NCBI GenBank assembly: GCA_029259745.1 | Contig: JAJDEO010000007.1 | Span: 1-64,000, forward strand | Direction: 5' to 3' | Length of the DNA: 64,000 bases | DNA from: Planctomycetota bacterium | GTDB taxonomy: Bacteria; Planctomycetota; B15-G4 | Part shown: piece after piece, positions 7,063 to 16,133 of the stretch | How the letters are laid out: every line of letters begins with the position of its first letter | Numbering within the stretch: the first letter of the stretch is position 1 | Made by a program: the position numbers and the translations under genes | The notes under the pieces: generated by a model | Told to the model about the DNA's origin: nothing | Seen by the model: the letters and a program-made list of their open reading frames with translations, nothing else | The model's database searches: none

Positions 7063-9159
7063 TCAGGCGCCGCGGAGGCGCTGGTCGAAGGCCGCGATGG
7101 CCGGCACGAGGTCTTGCGGGTTGTCGAGGACGGAGGCGAAGAGATCGCCGTGTTCGGCGAGGCGTGCACGGACAACGTCACGGGTGTAGCGCGCGGGGTC
7201 GAGATCGGTGACGACTTCGTCCCAGTGCAGCGGCGTCGAGACCGACGCGCCGAGCACGGGGCGCACGATGTACGGCGGAACGATCGTCTGGCCGCGGCGG
7301 ATCTGCTGCACGTCGACATACACGCGCCCGCCGCGCTGCGAGACCTGCCGCTCCACCGTGGCGATGTCGGGCAGCAGGCGACACACCCGCCGCGCGACGG
7401 CCTCGCAGAACATGCGCACTTGGTCGAAGTCGAGGCGCACGTCGCTGCCCGTGATCGGCGCGACGGGCACGACGATGTGCAGGCCGGTCTTGCCCGACGT
7501 CTTGACGCACGGACGCAGACCGACGGCGCGCAGTTCTTCACCGAGCACGCGCGCGATCGTGACGACGTCCGACATCGGCGCGCCCTTCGGGTCGAGGTCG
7601 AAGAGCGCGAGGTCGGGCGCGTCGAGATGCTGGATGCGCGAGAGCCACGGGTGCAGGTCGATCGAGCCGAGGTTGACGAGGTAGACGAGCGCGCGGCGGC
7701 TGTTGCAGACGGCGTGCACGACCTCGCCCTCACGGCTCGAGCGCGGGATGGCAATCGTGTCGAGCCAGTCGGGCGGCGAGTCGGGCGCCTTGTGCTGGTA
7801 GAAGCCCTCGGCTTCGATGCCGTCGGGGTAGCGCAGCATGTGTACGGGGCGCTCTGCGAGGTACGGCACGAGCACATCCGCGACATCCTCGTAGTAGGCG
7901 ATCAGCTCGCGCTTCGTGATGCCGTCGACGGGAAAGAGAACCTTGTCGGGGTTGGTGATCGCGGACGCGCGCATCGACGTCGGCGCGACGATCGGACGCG
8001 TGGCATCGCGCGACGGTTCGACGGGAACGCGCAGCCAGTCTTCGGAAACGCCGGCGCGGTACGCGCTCGCGGCGCGCTTCGCGATCATGCCGCGCAGCCC
8101 GGCACCGCTCACGGCTTCGGCGAGCGCGACACCCTCGCCGATCACGTGGTCGACGAACATCACGCCGGCCTCGCCGACGACGAGCGTCCGCAGCGCGGCC
8201 TTGCGCACGGTCAGCGGCAGGCCGCGCAGATCGAAGCCGTCGAGATGCACGACGTCGAAGGCGTAGAAGACGACGTCGTCGTTCGCGCCGCGCGCTGTGA
8301 GCTGCTCCGCGAGCAACGCGGCATCGGGACGCCCGTGCTCGTCGAGCGCCACGAGCACGCCGTCGAGCAGCGCGCTCTCGGCACGCAACGTCGACAACCC
8401 GTCGGCCACGCTTTGCGGACAGCGCCGCATGCCGCGCACGCGCGCCTTGCCGCCGTGCCACTCGGCGAACGCGCGACGCCCGGCGAACTCCATCTCGAAG
8501 AGCCACTCGACATCGTCGAACGGCTCGCCCTCGTCGCGCGCCGTCATCGCGCGCAGCGAGCGCGGCAACGCCTTGCGCGGCGCTCCCTCCAGGCTCACAC
8601 CCCAGGCCGAGTCGCGCTTCGGCCCCGCGTAGCGATCCTTGCTCTTGAACGCCAGCCAGTGCCGCTGCGCGTCGTCGCCCGCGCCCTGCGCGCCGCGCCC
8701 TTCCGGACCCCGGCTCGTGCGCACGAGATGCCATTCGCCGCGCAGCCGCCGCCCGCGCAGCACGACCTTGATCTCACCGAGCTCGAGCCCCGCCGCGCCG
8801 TAGTACGCCGCGTCGACCGGCTCGACCTCGCCCGCGTCCCAGATCGTCATCATGCCCGCGCCGTACTCGCCGGGCGGGATGACGCCGTCGAACGTCAGGT
8901 ACTCGATCGGGTGATCTTCGGTGCGCACGGCGAGACGCTTGTCACGCGGGTCGTACGAGAAGCCCTTGGGAATCGCCCACGAGCAGAGCACGCCGCCGAT
9001 CTCGAGCCGCAGGTCGAAGTGCAGGTTGCGCGCGTCGTGCCGATGGACGACGAAGCGCGCCGACGACGCCGCGCGCACCGCACCGGGCGCAGGCTCGGGC
9101 GTGCGCCCGAAGTCGCGCTTCTCTTCGTAGCGATCGAGGGGTTTGGAGCGGCGGGCCAC
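7063..9159 (-). CDS. ligD: DNA ligase D with intact 3'-phosphoesterase and polymerase domains but a degenerate ligase domain
   Basis: LigD processes and seals double-strand breaks held by Ku. The 698-residue protein has an N-terminal phosphoesterase domain (RHDARNLHFDLRLE, with H41, H47, D49, and H83 in EDHPIEY) and a C-terminal primase-polymerase domain. In the latter, NPDKVLFP opens the domain, FDLDP is the metal site and SGKTGLHIVVPV the nucleotide loop. The central ligase domain is broken. Motif I reads EMEFAG where the family has EIKWDG, so the adenylated lysine is Glu224. Motif IV reads LRGMIAK, motif V reads WLRVP, and the OB-fold is missing altogether. Sealing presumably falls to the separate ligase at 1446-2366. 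Confidence 0.93.
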   Translation of the reverse strand: MARRSKPLDRYEEKRDFGRTPEPAPGAVRAASSARFVVHRHDARNLHFDLRLEIGGVLCSWAIPKGFSYDPRDKRLAVRTEDHPIEYLTFDGVIPPGEYGAGMMTIWDAGEVEPVDAAYYGAAGLELGEIKVVLRGRRLRGEWHLVRTSRGPEGRGAQGAGDDAQRHWLAFKSKDRYAGPKRDSAWGVSLEGAPRKALPRSLRAMTARDEGEPFDDVEWLFEMEFAGRRAFAEWHGGKARVRGMRRCPQSVADGLSTLRAESALLDGVLVALDEHGRPDAALLAEQLTARGANDDVVFYAFDVVHLDGFDLRGLPLTVRKAALRTLVVGEAGVMFVDHVIGEGVALAEAVSGAGLRGMIAKRAASAYRAGVSEDWLRVPVEPSRDATRPIVAPTSMRASAITNPDKVLFPVDGITKRELIAYYEDVADVLVPYLAERPVHMLRYPDGIEAEGFYQHKAPDSPPDWLDTIAIPRSSREGEVVHAVCNSRRALVYLVNLGSIDLHPWLSRIQHLDAPDLALFDLDPKGAPMSDVVTIARVLGEELRAVGLRPCVKTSGKTGLHIVVPVAPITGSDVRLDFDQVRMFCEAVARRVCRLLPDIATVERQVSQRGGRVYVDVQQIRRGQTIVPPYIVRPVLGASVSTPLHWDEVVTDLDPARYTRDVVRARLAEHGDLFASVLDNPQDLVPAIAAFDQRLRGA

Positions 9160-9168
9160 GCGGCCAGC

Positions 9169-11082
9169 CTAGCAGCCCACGACCGGTTCATCGTGCTTCT
9201 GACGCTCCTCGAGCGCGCTCGCCGCGTACTGCTCCGGCGCGACCGCGAGAAGGGACAGTGCGCGCCGTCCTTCCCGGACGATCAGTCCGCGTTCGTCGAG
9301 GGCCGCGAGCGCTTTGGCATCTCCGAGGCGTTCGGTCGGCGTGGGCTCGTGGCACGCGCGCAGGACGCGCGCCTCGTCTCGCGACAGCTCATGGAGCACG
9401 TCGTCTCCGCCGCGTCGATCACGCACGACCATGCCCTCGGTCTGCACGTCGACATCCTCGTAGAGCCATGCGGTTTCGCTCGCCGCGAGCACCCGCCAGA
9501 CGTCGACGACCTCGTGGATCTTGCGGTACTGCCGCTCGAGTGGCGAGGAGTTGCTGTGCATGCGCTCGAAGTAGTAGCAGAAGGCGTCGACGTCGAAGCG
9601 CCGGTCACGCCGATACTCGTCGGAGAAGACGAGCTCGTAACTCGCCTCGGCGCCACCGGCAGCGATCCCGAACTGCTCGGGGTTCGCTTGCAGCGGCGCG
9701 TAGCGCGTGATCTGCGCGGGGAGACACGTCACCGGCGCATCGAGGTGGAGCAACCGCGGAAGTAGCGCGACCATCTCCTCGTAGTCTTCGACGACGTCCG
9801 CGGGAAAGCCGTAGATGAGATTGTAGTAGACATGCACGCGGTGACGTCGACCGAGCAGTAGCGTGTAGATGTTCTGAAGCGCCGACACTCCTTTCCGCAT
9901 GCTCCGCAGCACCGGCGTGCTGAACGACTCGATGCCAGGCTGCACTTCTTCGAAGCCCGCCGCGGCCATCAACGCAAACGACTCGTTCGATTGGTTGGCC
10001 TTGATCTCGCCGCTCAATCGAAACGGAGCACCGCGGCGTCGAAGCTCGGGCAGCAACGTGTCGAAGTACTGCGTCGGAAGGATGTAGTCGGAGAAGCGGA
10101 AGAAGTCGATGCCGTGGCGCGCGTGCAGCGTCTCCATGGCAGCGATCGTCTGCTCGGCGTCGCGCGCGCGGTAGACGAGATCGCTGTCGCGGATCCCGCA
10201 GAAGACACAGTGACTCTTCGCACCCCACCAGCACCCGCGCGAGTTCTCGATCGGGAGGACGTGTGGCTTGACGTCCACGAGGTGCTCGAGCGAAAGGCGC
10301 TCGATGTCGTCGAAGAAGTCGTCGTAGTTCGGCACGGGGAGCGTGTTGAGGTCCGTCTGCGGCGCAGGCTCGGTCGTCGTCACAGCGCCTGTCGGCTCTC
10401 GCCGCGCGATCCCGCGCACATCGCCGAGCGACCTCTCTCCGACGGAAGCCTCATAGAGCTCGCAGATCGTCGTTTCACCCTCGCCGGTGCACACGGCGTC
10501 GATCCACGGTGTCGACGCGACGAGCATCTCGGCCGCCGGTGCGCGCACCGCGTATCCGCCCAGCGCGATCGTGACATCGGGCATCCGATCGCGCAGGAGC
10601 TTGGCGAGCGCCAGCGACGCGATCGTCTGGTCGTACATGCACGTGAAGCCGACGAGCGTTGCCTGCGTCGCCGCGATCTCGTCGGCCCACGTGTCGAGCC
10701 ATGCGGGAATCGTCTCGTTGCGCAGACACATGAGGGCGCTGACGAGCCCTTCGGGACCACCGACGCGGCGTGATTCGATCCGTCCGCGGTTGAGCAACTC
10801 TCGCACCTTGCCACGCAGCACGCGAAGCTGCGCGTGCGTCGGTGCGCCATCCAGAACTCCCGTGAACAGGAAGTCGTTGAGGGCATAGACGTCGGCGATC
10901 TCCTTGTACGTCAGCACCCGCAGATGCTCGAGCAAGAACACGTTCAGATGCAGGACGCGCGACGTCACACCGCGTTCGTCGAGCACTCCCTTGAGGAGTC
11001 CGAGGCCGCAGCTCGGCTCGATGAGTGACGTCCACGGCATGCTGACGAGCACGACGGACGGATCGGAATCGTGCATCTCCAT
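9169..11082 (-). CDS. B12-binding-type radical SAM protein, RiPP maturation radical SAM protein 1 type
   Basis: The protein is 637 residues from the ATG of MEMHDSDPSV, which lies five bases after the stop of the upstream gene; the longer frame before it is shadow. Residues 9-200 form a cobalamin-binding-like Rossmann domain (VVLVSMPW, later VGFTCMYDQT and IALGGYAVR). The cluster motif is SRGCWWGAKSHCVFCG: C284-x7-C292-x2-C295 rather than the usual Cx3Cx2C. As I know the families, that spacing with RGCWWG marks the RiPP maturation radical SAM protein 1 group, which modifies ribosomal peptides. A long C-terminal region follows. The partner gene at 11088-11972 is the natural candidate substrate or leader carrier. 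Confidence 0.85.
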   Translation of the reverse strand: MEMHDSDPSVVLVSMPWTSLIEPSCGLGLLKGVLDERGVTSRVLHLNVFLLEHLRVLTYKEIADVYALNDFLFTGVLDGAPTHAQLRVLRGKVRELLNRGRIESRRVGGPEGLVSALMCLRNETIPAWLDTWADEIAATQATLVGFTCMYDQTIASLALAKLLRDRMPDVTIALGGYAVRAPAAEMLVASTPWIDAVCTGEGETTICELYEASVGERSLGDVRGIARREPTGAVTTTEPAPQTDLNTLPVPNYDDFFDDIERLSLEHLVDVKPHVLPIENSRGCWWGAKSHCVFCGIRDSDLVYRARDAEQTIAAMETLHARHGIDFFRFSDYILPTQYFDTLLPELRRRGAPFRLSGEIKANQSNESFALMAAAGFEEVQPGIESFSTPVLRSMRKGVSALQNIYTLLLGRRHRVHVYYNLIYGFPADVVEDYEEMVALLPRLLHLDAPVTCLPAQITRYAPLQANPEQFGIAAGGAEASYELVFSDEYRRDRRFDVDAFCYYFERMHSNSSPLERQYRKIHEVVDVWRVLAASETAWLYEDVDVQTEGMVVRDRRGGDDVLHELSRDEARVLRACHEPTPTERLGDAKALAALDERGLIVREGRRALSLLAVAPEQYAASALEERQKHDEPVVGC

Positions 11083-11087
11083 GGGCC

Positions 11088-11972
11088 TCAGAACTTCGCC
11101 AGGTTGGAGCGGTCGATCACGAGCTTGTCGAGGTCTTCGACATGCTGAGCCGCTACCTCTCCGACAATGCCCACGGCGATCGCGACACCGGCCACGATGA
11201 CGCCGGCAGCGATCACCGACATCACTTCGCCGCCGGGCGGACCGTAGTGCAGGAATGCTCCACGCGCGCCTCCCGCGACGACGCGCTCGAGGGCAGCCTC
11301 GCTGATCGTGACGTCGAGCTGATGTGCGATCGCATAGGGCCGGGTATGCCATGTGTCGACGTAGCGACCATCCTCGAGCACCTTGTGGAACAGCGCCACG
11401 ACCTCGCGGTCGGTCTCGTCGGGAATCGCTGCGAGCTTGTCCGGCGCGAGCACACCGAGGTGCGTGACCGACTGCTCGGACAGCGTGACACCCAGCTTTG
11501 CGGCCATGCGTTCGGGCTGCGCGAAGATCTCACGCAGATCGATCTTCTCAGCGCGCGCTTTGCGCACCAGCTCGATGATTCCATCGTCGACGACGCCGGA
11601 ACGCACGAGGTCCGTGATCGACACGCGTTCCGGGACGGGCCAGGGAAGCGGAATCGGCGGTTTGCCGACGGATCCGCAGGTGAACCCGCCGCCTTCCGCC
11701 TGATAGATCAGCGCCCGCTCTTCGTCGAGCGGGCCGACGACCTGCTCGACCTGAGCGATCGCCATGTTGGTGAGCGAGGCCGCCTCGCGCGCGATCTGGC
11801 GCGCGGCCTCTTCGTCACGTTCCGAGGTCGCGGCGTGGATGAGGTGCGAGGCTGCGGCAAGGCAGCGTCGAATCGACGGTGAAAACGGAGCAAGCGCGTG
11901 CACGCCACGTGCACTCGACAGCAACGCTCCTCCTTCACCGCCTTCGAACATGATGACCGAGCGTCCATCCAT
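11088..11972 (-). CDS. Protein with duplicated leader-like segments and double-glycine/hydrophobic tail (candidate RiPP precursor or partner)
   Basis: I do not recognise this 294-residue protein as a named family. Two segments are related: REIFAQPERMAAKLGVTLSE (147-166) and TWHTRPYAIAHQLDVTISEA (207-226). Both show an aromatic, then P, then [MI]A, then L-x-VT-[LI]-SE. They resemble the helical leaders recognised by RiPP enzymes. GPPGG (244-248) is followed by a strongly hydrophobic stretch (252-271) and an amphipathic tail ending at F294. That layout looks like a leader, a double-glycine cleavage site and a core. The N-terminal 130 residues are alpha-helical and unrelated. The gene has an excellent ribosome binding site (CGGAGG) and is followed at once by the radical SAM gene. 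Confidence 0.72.
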   Translation of the reverse strand: MDGRSVIMFEGGEGGALLSSARGVHALAPFSPSIRRCLAAASHLIHAATSERDEEAARQIAREAASLTNMAIAQVEQVVGPLDEERALIYQAEGGGFTCGSVGKPPIPLPWPVPERVSITDLVRSGVVDDGIIELVRKARAEKIDLREIFAQPERMAAKLGVTLSEQSVTHLGVLAPDKLAAIPDETDREVVALFHKVLEDGRYVDTWHTRPYAIAHQLDVTISEAALERVVAGGARGAFLHYGPPGGEVMSVIAAGVIVAGVAIAVGIVGEVAAQHVEDLDKLVIDRSNLAKF

Positions 11973-12306
11973 GGTGTGTCCTCCGCGTGATCGTTGTCGT
12001 GGGCCCGTCGCGTCACGGCGTCATCGCCGCAACCGACAGCCCTTGAGCAAGCGGGACTCCGAGGGACGCCGAAGCGGTCACGCGTGACGACATCGGCAAG
12101 AGGACACGACCCTCCGAGCGGAGGTTGCGGCGTGACGCCGGCACTCGACCGGACGATCCACTGGCGTGCGCAAGAACGTCGCGTCACGACACCCGAATGC
12201 CTCGACACGAACGCGTTCGCACGCACCGAGACCGATATGGTCTCAGGCGCATGCGATCCGTGCCGCGCGGCGAGACGGTGCGGACTCTCCTTCGACGCCG
12301 GAGGCC
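11973..12306. other. Intergenic region upstream of the leader-like/radical SAM pair
   Basis: The 334 bases between the metallo-beta-lactamase stop and the leader-like gene hold no supported gene. A perfect palindrome with arms GAGACC and GGTCTC around GATAT lies at 12228-12244 and may be an operator. The GGAGG ribosome binding site for the 11088-11972 gene ends this region. No clear promoter hexamers are visible. Confidence 0.5.
12228..12244. promoter_or_regulatory. Perfect palindrome upstream of the radical SAM unit
   Basis: GAGACC and GGTCTC arms flank GATAT. The site lies about 255 bases upstream of the start of the leader-like gene and 63 bases past the end of the metallo-beta-lactamase gene. 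It could be a repressor or activator site, or a small hairpin. Confidence 0.3.
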
Positions 12307-13695
12307 TCAGTCGCGGATCACGACGCGCTGGTGCTTCACGGGCACGATCACGTTCTTGAAGCCGTGGCCCTCGAGGCGGTCGGCGTGCGTGAGCGCGGGG
12401 CGTTCCTCGCCGTGCACGACGAACGTCGTCTCGAGCTGCTTGCCGAGGTGCCCGTACGAGTCGATCATCTCGCGCCAGTCGGCGTGGGCCGACAAGCCGC
12501 CCATCGAGCGGATGTTGCAGCGGACGTCGTACTTCTGCCCGTAGATCTTCACGCGGTCGTAGCCGTCGATGAGCTTGCGCCCGAGCGTGCCCTCGGCCTG
12601 GTAGCCGACCATCAGGACGCAGTCGCGTCGCTCGCCAACGGTGCGCTTCAAGTGATGCAGGACGCGCCCACCCTCGAGCATGCCCGAGGCCGAGATGATG
12701 ATGCCTTCGCGCTGGTCGTTGAGTGCTTTGCTCTCGGTGGCGTCGCCGACGTACGTGACGCCGTCGAAGAAGAACGGACTGCGCCCCGAGGCGAGCATCG
12801 CACGCGTTTCTTTATCGAAGTAGTCGGCGTGCTTGGCCATCACCTTCGTCGAGCGTCGCGCGAGCGGTGAGTCGACCCAGATCGGCAGCTTCGGCAGACG
12901 CCCCTGCTCGATGAGATTGCCGAGGAAGAGCACGACGTTCTGCGTGCGCCCAACGGAAAACGCGGGGATCAGCAGCCGCCCGCCGTCATCGAGTTCGTCC
13001 ATGATGATGCGCGCGAGTTCGTTCTCCATGTCCGGATGATCGCCGTGGAGACGATCACCGTAAGTCGACTCGGTGATGAGGACGTCGGTGTCGTCGGGCA
13101 CCGGCTCGACGTCGCGCAGGATCGGGAGTTCCTTGCGGCCGTGGTCACCTGTGAACGTGATACGGAGCTTGTGCTTGCCGTCGTCGACATCGAGCACGAC
13201 GAGCGCCGAGCCGAGGATGTGCCCCGCGTCGAGGAACGTCACCTGCACCCCGGGCAACACTTCGAACGACTTGTGGTACGGATGACCGACGACCTGACGC
13301 ATCGTGACCTCGACGTCGTCCTGGTCGTACAGCGGCTCGTAGTCGATGCCGCGCTTCTTGAGGTGCCGCGCATCCGAACCCTGGATGTAGGCGCTGTCGG
13401 CCAGGAGCAGCTCGATCAAGCTCTCCGTGCCGTCGGTGCAGTGGATCGGACCGCCGAAGCCGAGCTTGACGAGCCGCGGGAGCACGCCGGAGTGGTCGAT
13501 GTGCGCGTGCGAGAGAACGACGGCGTCGACGCTGCCTGCCTCGAGGGGCAGGTTGCGGTTGGCTCGCTCGGCGATCTTGCGCGGACCCTGGACCATGCCG
13601 CAGTCGAGCAGGATGCGCTTGTCGTTCACCTCGAGCAGGTGCTTGCTCCCGGTGGTGTAGCGGGCAGCACCCAAGAACTGCATGGCGATGGTCAT
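12307..13695 (-). CDS. Beta-CASP metallo-beta-lactamase (RNA-processing exonuclease/endonuclease type)
   Basis: The protein is 462 residues from MTIAMQFLGA; GGAG lies about 8 bases upstream of this ATG, while the much longer open frame before it is noise. It carries the MBL signature SHAHIDHSG, then DAGHILGSA and TGDHGR, a LITESTYGDR motif, and the beta-CASP part including IPAFSVGRTQ, ISASGMLEGG and SAHAD. Homologues are CPSF73-like RNases widespread in bacteria. The likely role is RNA cleavage in the cytoplasm. It is divergent from the radical SAM/SPASM gene. Confidence 0.9.
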   Translation of the reverse strand: MTIAMQFLGAARYTTGSKHLLEVNDKRILLDCGMVQGPRKIAERANRNLPLEAGSVDAVVLSHAHIDHSGVLPRLVKLGFGGPIHCTDGTESLIELLLADSAYIQGSDARHLKKRGIDYEPLYDQDDVEVTMRQVVGHPYHKSFEVLPGVQVTFLDAGHILGSALVVLDVDDGKHKLRITFTGDHGRKELPILRDVEPVPDDTDVLITESTYGDRLHGDHPDMENELARIIMDELDDGGRLLIPAFSVGRTQNVVLFLGNLIEQGRLPKLPIWVDSPLARRSTKVMAKHADYFDKETRAMLASGRSPFFFDGVTYVGDATESKALNDQREGIIISASGMLEGGRVLHHLKRTVGERRDCVLMVGYQAEGTLGRKLIDGYDRVKIYGQKYDVRCNIRSMGGLSAHADWREMIDSYGHLGKQLETTFVVHGEERPALTHADRLEGHGFKNVIVPVKHQRVVIRD

Positions 13696-13866
13696 GACCG
13701 ACTCCGAGGGAAAAACTGTCGCCCCGCTTATACCGGTCGCGCCCGGATCGTCCCAACGGAAGGGCGCGGCGCGCCGGACGTCGGGCCCGGCCGTGTCGCT
13801 CTCGGCTCGAGCCATCCCACGACGAGCGAACGCACGCTCACGACGAGCTGCTATCCTTCGCGGGCC

Positions 13867-15006
13867 GTGAATGCGCTCCGATACCTGCCCTTCGCCGCGC
13901 GTGGCTTCCGTCACGCCGGCCCGCCGCTGCACCTGACGCTCTTCGTCACGGGTGCCTGCAACGCACGTTGTCGTCACTGCTTCCACTGGGAAGACGTGGC
14001 GGCCGGCACGAAGGGCCCGTCGGCGGCCGAGGTGGATCGTCTCGCGGAAACGTCGTCGGCGCTCGGCCCCTTGCTGTGGGTCAGCTTCGGCGGCGGCGAG
14101 CCGTTCCTGCGGCGCGACCTGCCCGAGCTGGCGCGCTCGTTCGGCAAGCGCGGCCTGCGTCACCTCGCGATCCCGACGAACGGGCTTGTCGAAGGCTGGC
14201 AGCACGACACCGTCGACACGATCCTCGCCGAGAATCCCGACACGTATCTTTCCGTGGCCGTGTCGTTCGACGGCCCACCCGACATCCACGACTCGATCCG
14301 CCAGGTCAAAGGCGGACACGCGCGGTCGATGGCGTCCGTGAAGGCTTACAAGGAACAGGCCAAGGGCACCGACCGCCTCGGTGTCGGGATCATCGTGACG
14401 GTGACGAGCGAGAACCAACACGTGCTCGCCGAGCACTTGGAAGAACTCGTCGACGAGCTGCGGCCCGACAACGTCACCGTCAACCTCGCGCGCGGGACGC
14501 CGATGGAGCCGCACCTGCTCGACGTCGACCTCGCGCGCTACCGCGAGGTGATCGCCGTCAAGGCGCGCCTCGTCGCCGACGGCACGCTCCCGTACTTCAA
14601 GTACCCGATGGCGAAGCTCGCCGTCGCGCGCGACCAGCTCATGTACGAGCACGTGCACCGCGTGGCGGCCGGCGAAGGCCAAGGCAAGCACTACCTGCCG
14701 TGTACGGCGGGCAAGCTGTCGGCCGTGATCTTCGAGAACGGCGAGGTCCACCCCTGCGAGATGCTCGGCAAGGCGCTGGGCAACTTGAACGACACCGGCT
14801 GGGACTTCGCGCCGATCTGGGATGGCATGCAGGCCGACGCGCTGCGCAAGGAGATCAAGAGCACGCGCTGCGTCTGCACGTGGGAGTGCGCCCAGGCGGA
14901 CAACGTGCTGTTCAATCGCAAGGCCTGGACGGGCCTGGCGAAGCGCACGCTCGGCGTGTCGATGGGCACGCGCGCGCCGGGGATCGACGCGCCGCCGGCG
15001 AGCTGA
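13867..15006 (+). CDS. Radical SAM/SPASM domain protein
   Basis: The protein is 379 residues from a GTG start (VNALRYLPFAARG). The earlier in-frame sequence overlaps the divergent metallo-beta-lactamase gene and is shadow. The SAM cluster motif is CNARCRHC in the first 40 residues. Further C-terminal, FGGGEPFLRRD forms part of the SAM pocket. Near the C-terminus LPCTAGK, NGEVHPCEM and CVCTWECAQ supply SPASM-type auxiliary cluster cysteines. SPASM proteins modify peptides or other macromolecules, but the substrate here is unknown. The glycosyltransferase gene starts two bases after its stop. A possible -10 (TATCCT) lies just before the start. Confidence 0.87.
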   Translation: MNALRYLPFAARGFRHAGPPLHLTLFVTGACNARCRHCFHWEDVAAGTKGPSAAEVDRLAETSSALGPLLWVSFGGGEPFLRRDLPELARSFGKRGLRHLAIPTNGLVEGWQHDTVDTILAENPDTYLSVAVSFDGPPDIHDSIRQVKGGHARSMASVKAYKEQAKGTDRLGVGIIVTVTSENQHVLAEHLEELVDELRPDNVTVNLARGTPMEPHLLDVDLARYREVIAVKARLVADGTLPYFKYPMAKLAVARDQLMYEHVHRVAAGEGQGKHYLPCTAGKLSAVIFENGEVHPCEMLGKALGNLNDTGWDFAPIWDGMQADALRKEIKSTRCVCTWECAQADNVLFNRKAWTGLAKRTLGVSMGTRAPGIDAPPAS

Positions 15007-15008
15007 CG

Positions 15009-16052
15009 ATGACGCTGCGTCTCGGAGTGATCGTGCCGTGCCGCAACGAGCGCGCCGTGATCGCGCGCAAGCTGGCGAACCTCGCGCGGCTGACTTGGCC
15101 GGCGGGCGAGCATCGCGTCGTCATCGTCGACGATGGATCGGATGACGGGACGCGCGACGTTGCGCGTGATGCGCTGGGCCCCTGGCCGGAGGCCGCACCG
15201 CGCGCAGACGTGATCGTCAACGACGTGCGGCCGGGCAAGGCCGGCGCGATCACGGCGGGCCTCGCTGCGCTGGGCGACACCGTCGACGTCGTCGTGCTGA
15301 CGGATGCCGACGTCGTGTTCGACGACGACGCGCTGGGCCTCGTCGCGCGCGCCTTCGAGGCATCTGCCGCGCTCGGCATGGCCTGCGGATCGCAGCGCTT
15401 CATCGAGTCGCTCGGCAGCGACGGACGTCCGCTGACGCACGACGGCGCACCACCGGCGCCCGCACCAGGCACCTACGACATCTGGACATCCGTCGTGCGC
15501 GCCCGCGAGTCACGCTCGGGACGCCTCTTCAGCGTGCACGGCCAGCTCCTCGCGTGGCGCCGCGCCCTCGCGTTGCAGCCCACGCCCGGCCTCGCCGCCG
15601 ACGACCTCGACCTCATGCTGCAAGTCCGCGAGGCCGGCGCCGACATCGTCAAGCTCGACGACGCGCTCTTCTACGAAGTGAAGACGCCCGACGGCCCCGC
15701 GCGCCGCGACCAATCCATCCGCCGCGCGCGCGCCTACGTGCAGCTCGTCGCCCGCCGCCCCTTCCCCACGCCACGCGACAGGGCCGAGCGGCAACAGTTC
15801 GCCTTCTATCGCCGCGCGCCCCTCGCCGCCCCGTGGCTCGCACTCCTCGGCGCCCTCGCGATCCCGGCAACCGCCGGCCTCGTCACCGGTCGCCTCGACA
15901 TCGCGATCGTCACGGCGATGTTGCTGGGCTTGACGATTGTCTTCGTCCCTCCGCTGCGACGCCTGGCCAAGCTCCTCATCGTGATCGCCGAAGCCACGCG
16001 CCTCGAGCGCCGCGGTACACTCGCCGACCGCTGGGAGATGGCACGCAGCTGA
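15009..16052 (+). CDS. Family 2 glycosyltransferase with C-terminal membrane segments
   Basis: The 347-residue protein has a GT-A fold N-terminal domain: GVIVPCRNE, VVIVDDGSDDGT, KAGAITAGL and the LTDADVVFD metal-binding motif. The acceptor region includes LAADDLDLMLQV, the ED-like motif of GT2 enzymes. Two hydrophobic segments (LALLGALAIPATAGL and VTAMLLGLTIVFVPPL) near the C-terminus anchor it in the membrane. The likely reaction is transfer of a sugar to a lipid carrier, a polysaccharide or an unknown acceptor. It is directly coupled to the radical SAM gene upstream. Confidence 0.88.
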   Translation: MTLRLGVIVPCRNERAVIARKLANLARLTWPAGEHRVVIVDDGSDDGTRDVARDALGPWPEAAPRADVIVNDVRPGKAGAITAGLAALGDTVDVVVLTDADVVFDDDALGLVARAFEASAALGMACGSQRFIESLGSDGRPLTHDGAPPAPAPGTYDIWTSVVRARESRSGRLFSVHGQLLAWRRALALQPTPGLAADDLDLMLQVREAGADIVKLDDALFYEVKTPDGPARRDQSIRRARAYVQLVARRPFPTPRDRAERQQFAFYRRAPLAAPWLALLGALAIPATAGLVTGRLDIAIVTAMLLGLTIVFVPPLRRLAKLLIVIAEATRLERRGTLADRWEMARS

Positions 16053-16133
16053 GCCGCGGGCGCAACCTGCACCGGTTGAAGCGGTTGTTGTGTCGTCGGC
16101 GATCGAGCGTCGGCAGTCGGAACGGGTGAGGGA

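Noticed and set aside
6529..9765. A 1078-residue open frame on the plus strand opposite ligD
   Set aside because: It is arginine- and alanine-rich with no domain, lies antisense to a well supported gene, and follows from G+C-rich codon bias.
13036..13866. N-terminal extension of the radical SAM/SPASM frame
   Set aside because: It lies over the divergent metallo-beta-lactamase gene and has no protein character until the GTG at 13867.
13696..14751. N-terminal extension of the metallo-beta-lactamase frame
   Set aside because: It overlaps the radical SAM gene on the other strand; the ATG at 13695 has a proper ribosome binding site and the family N-terminus.
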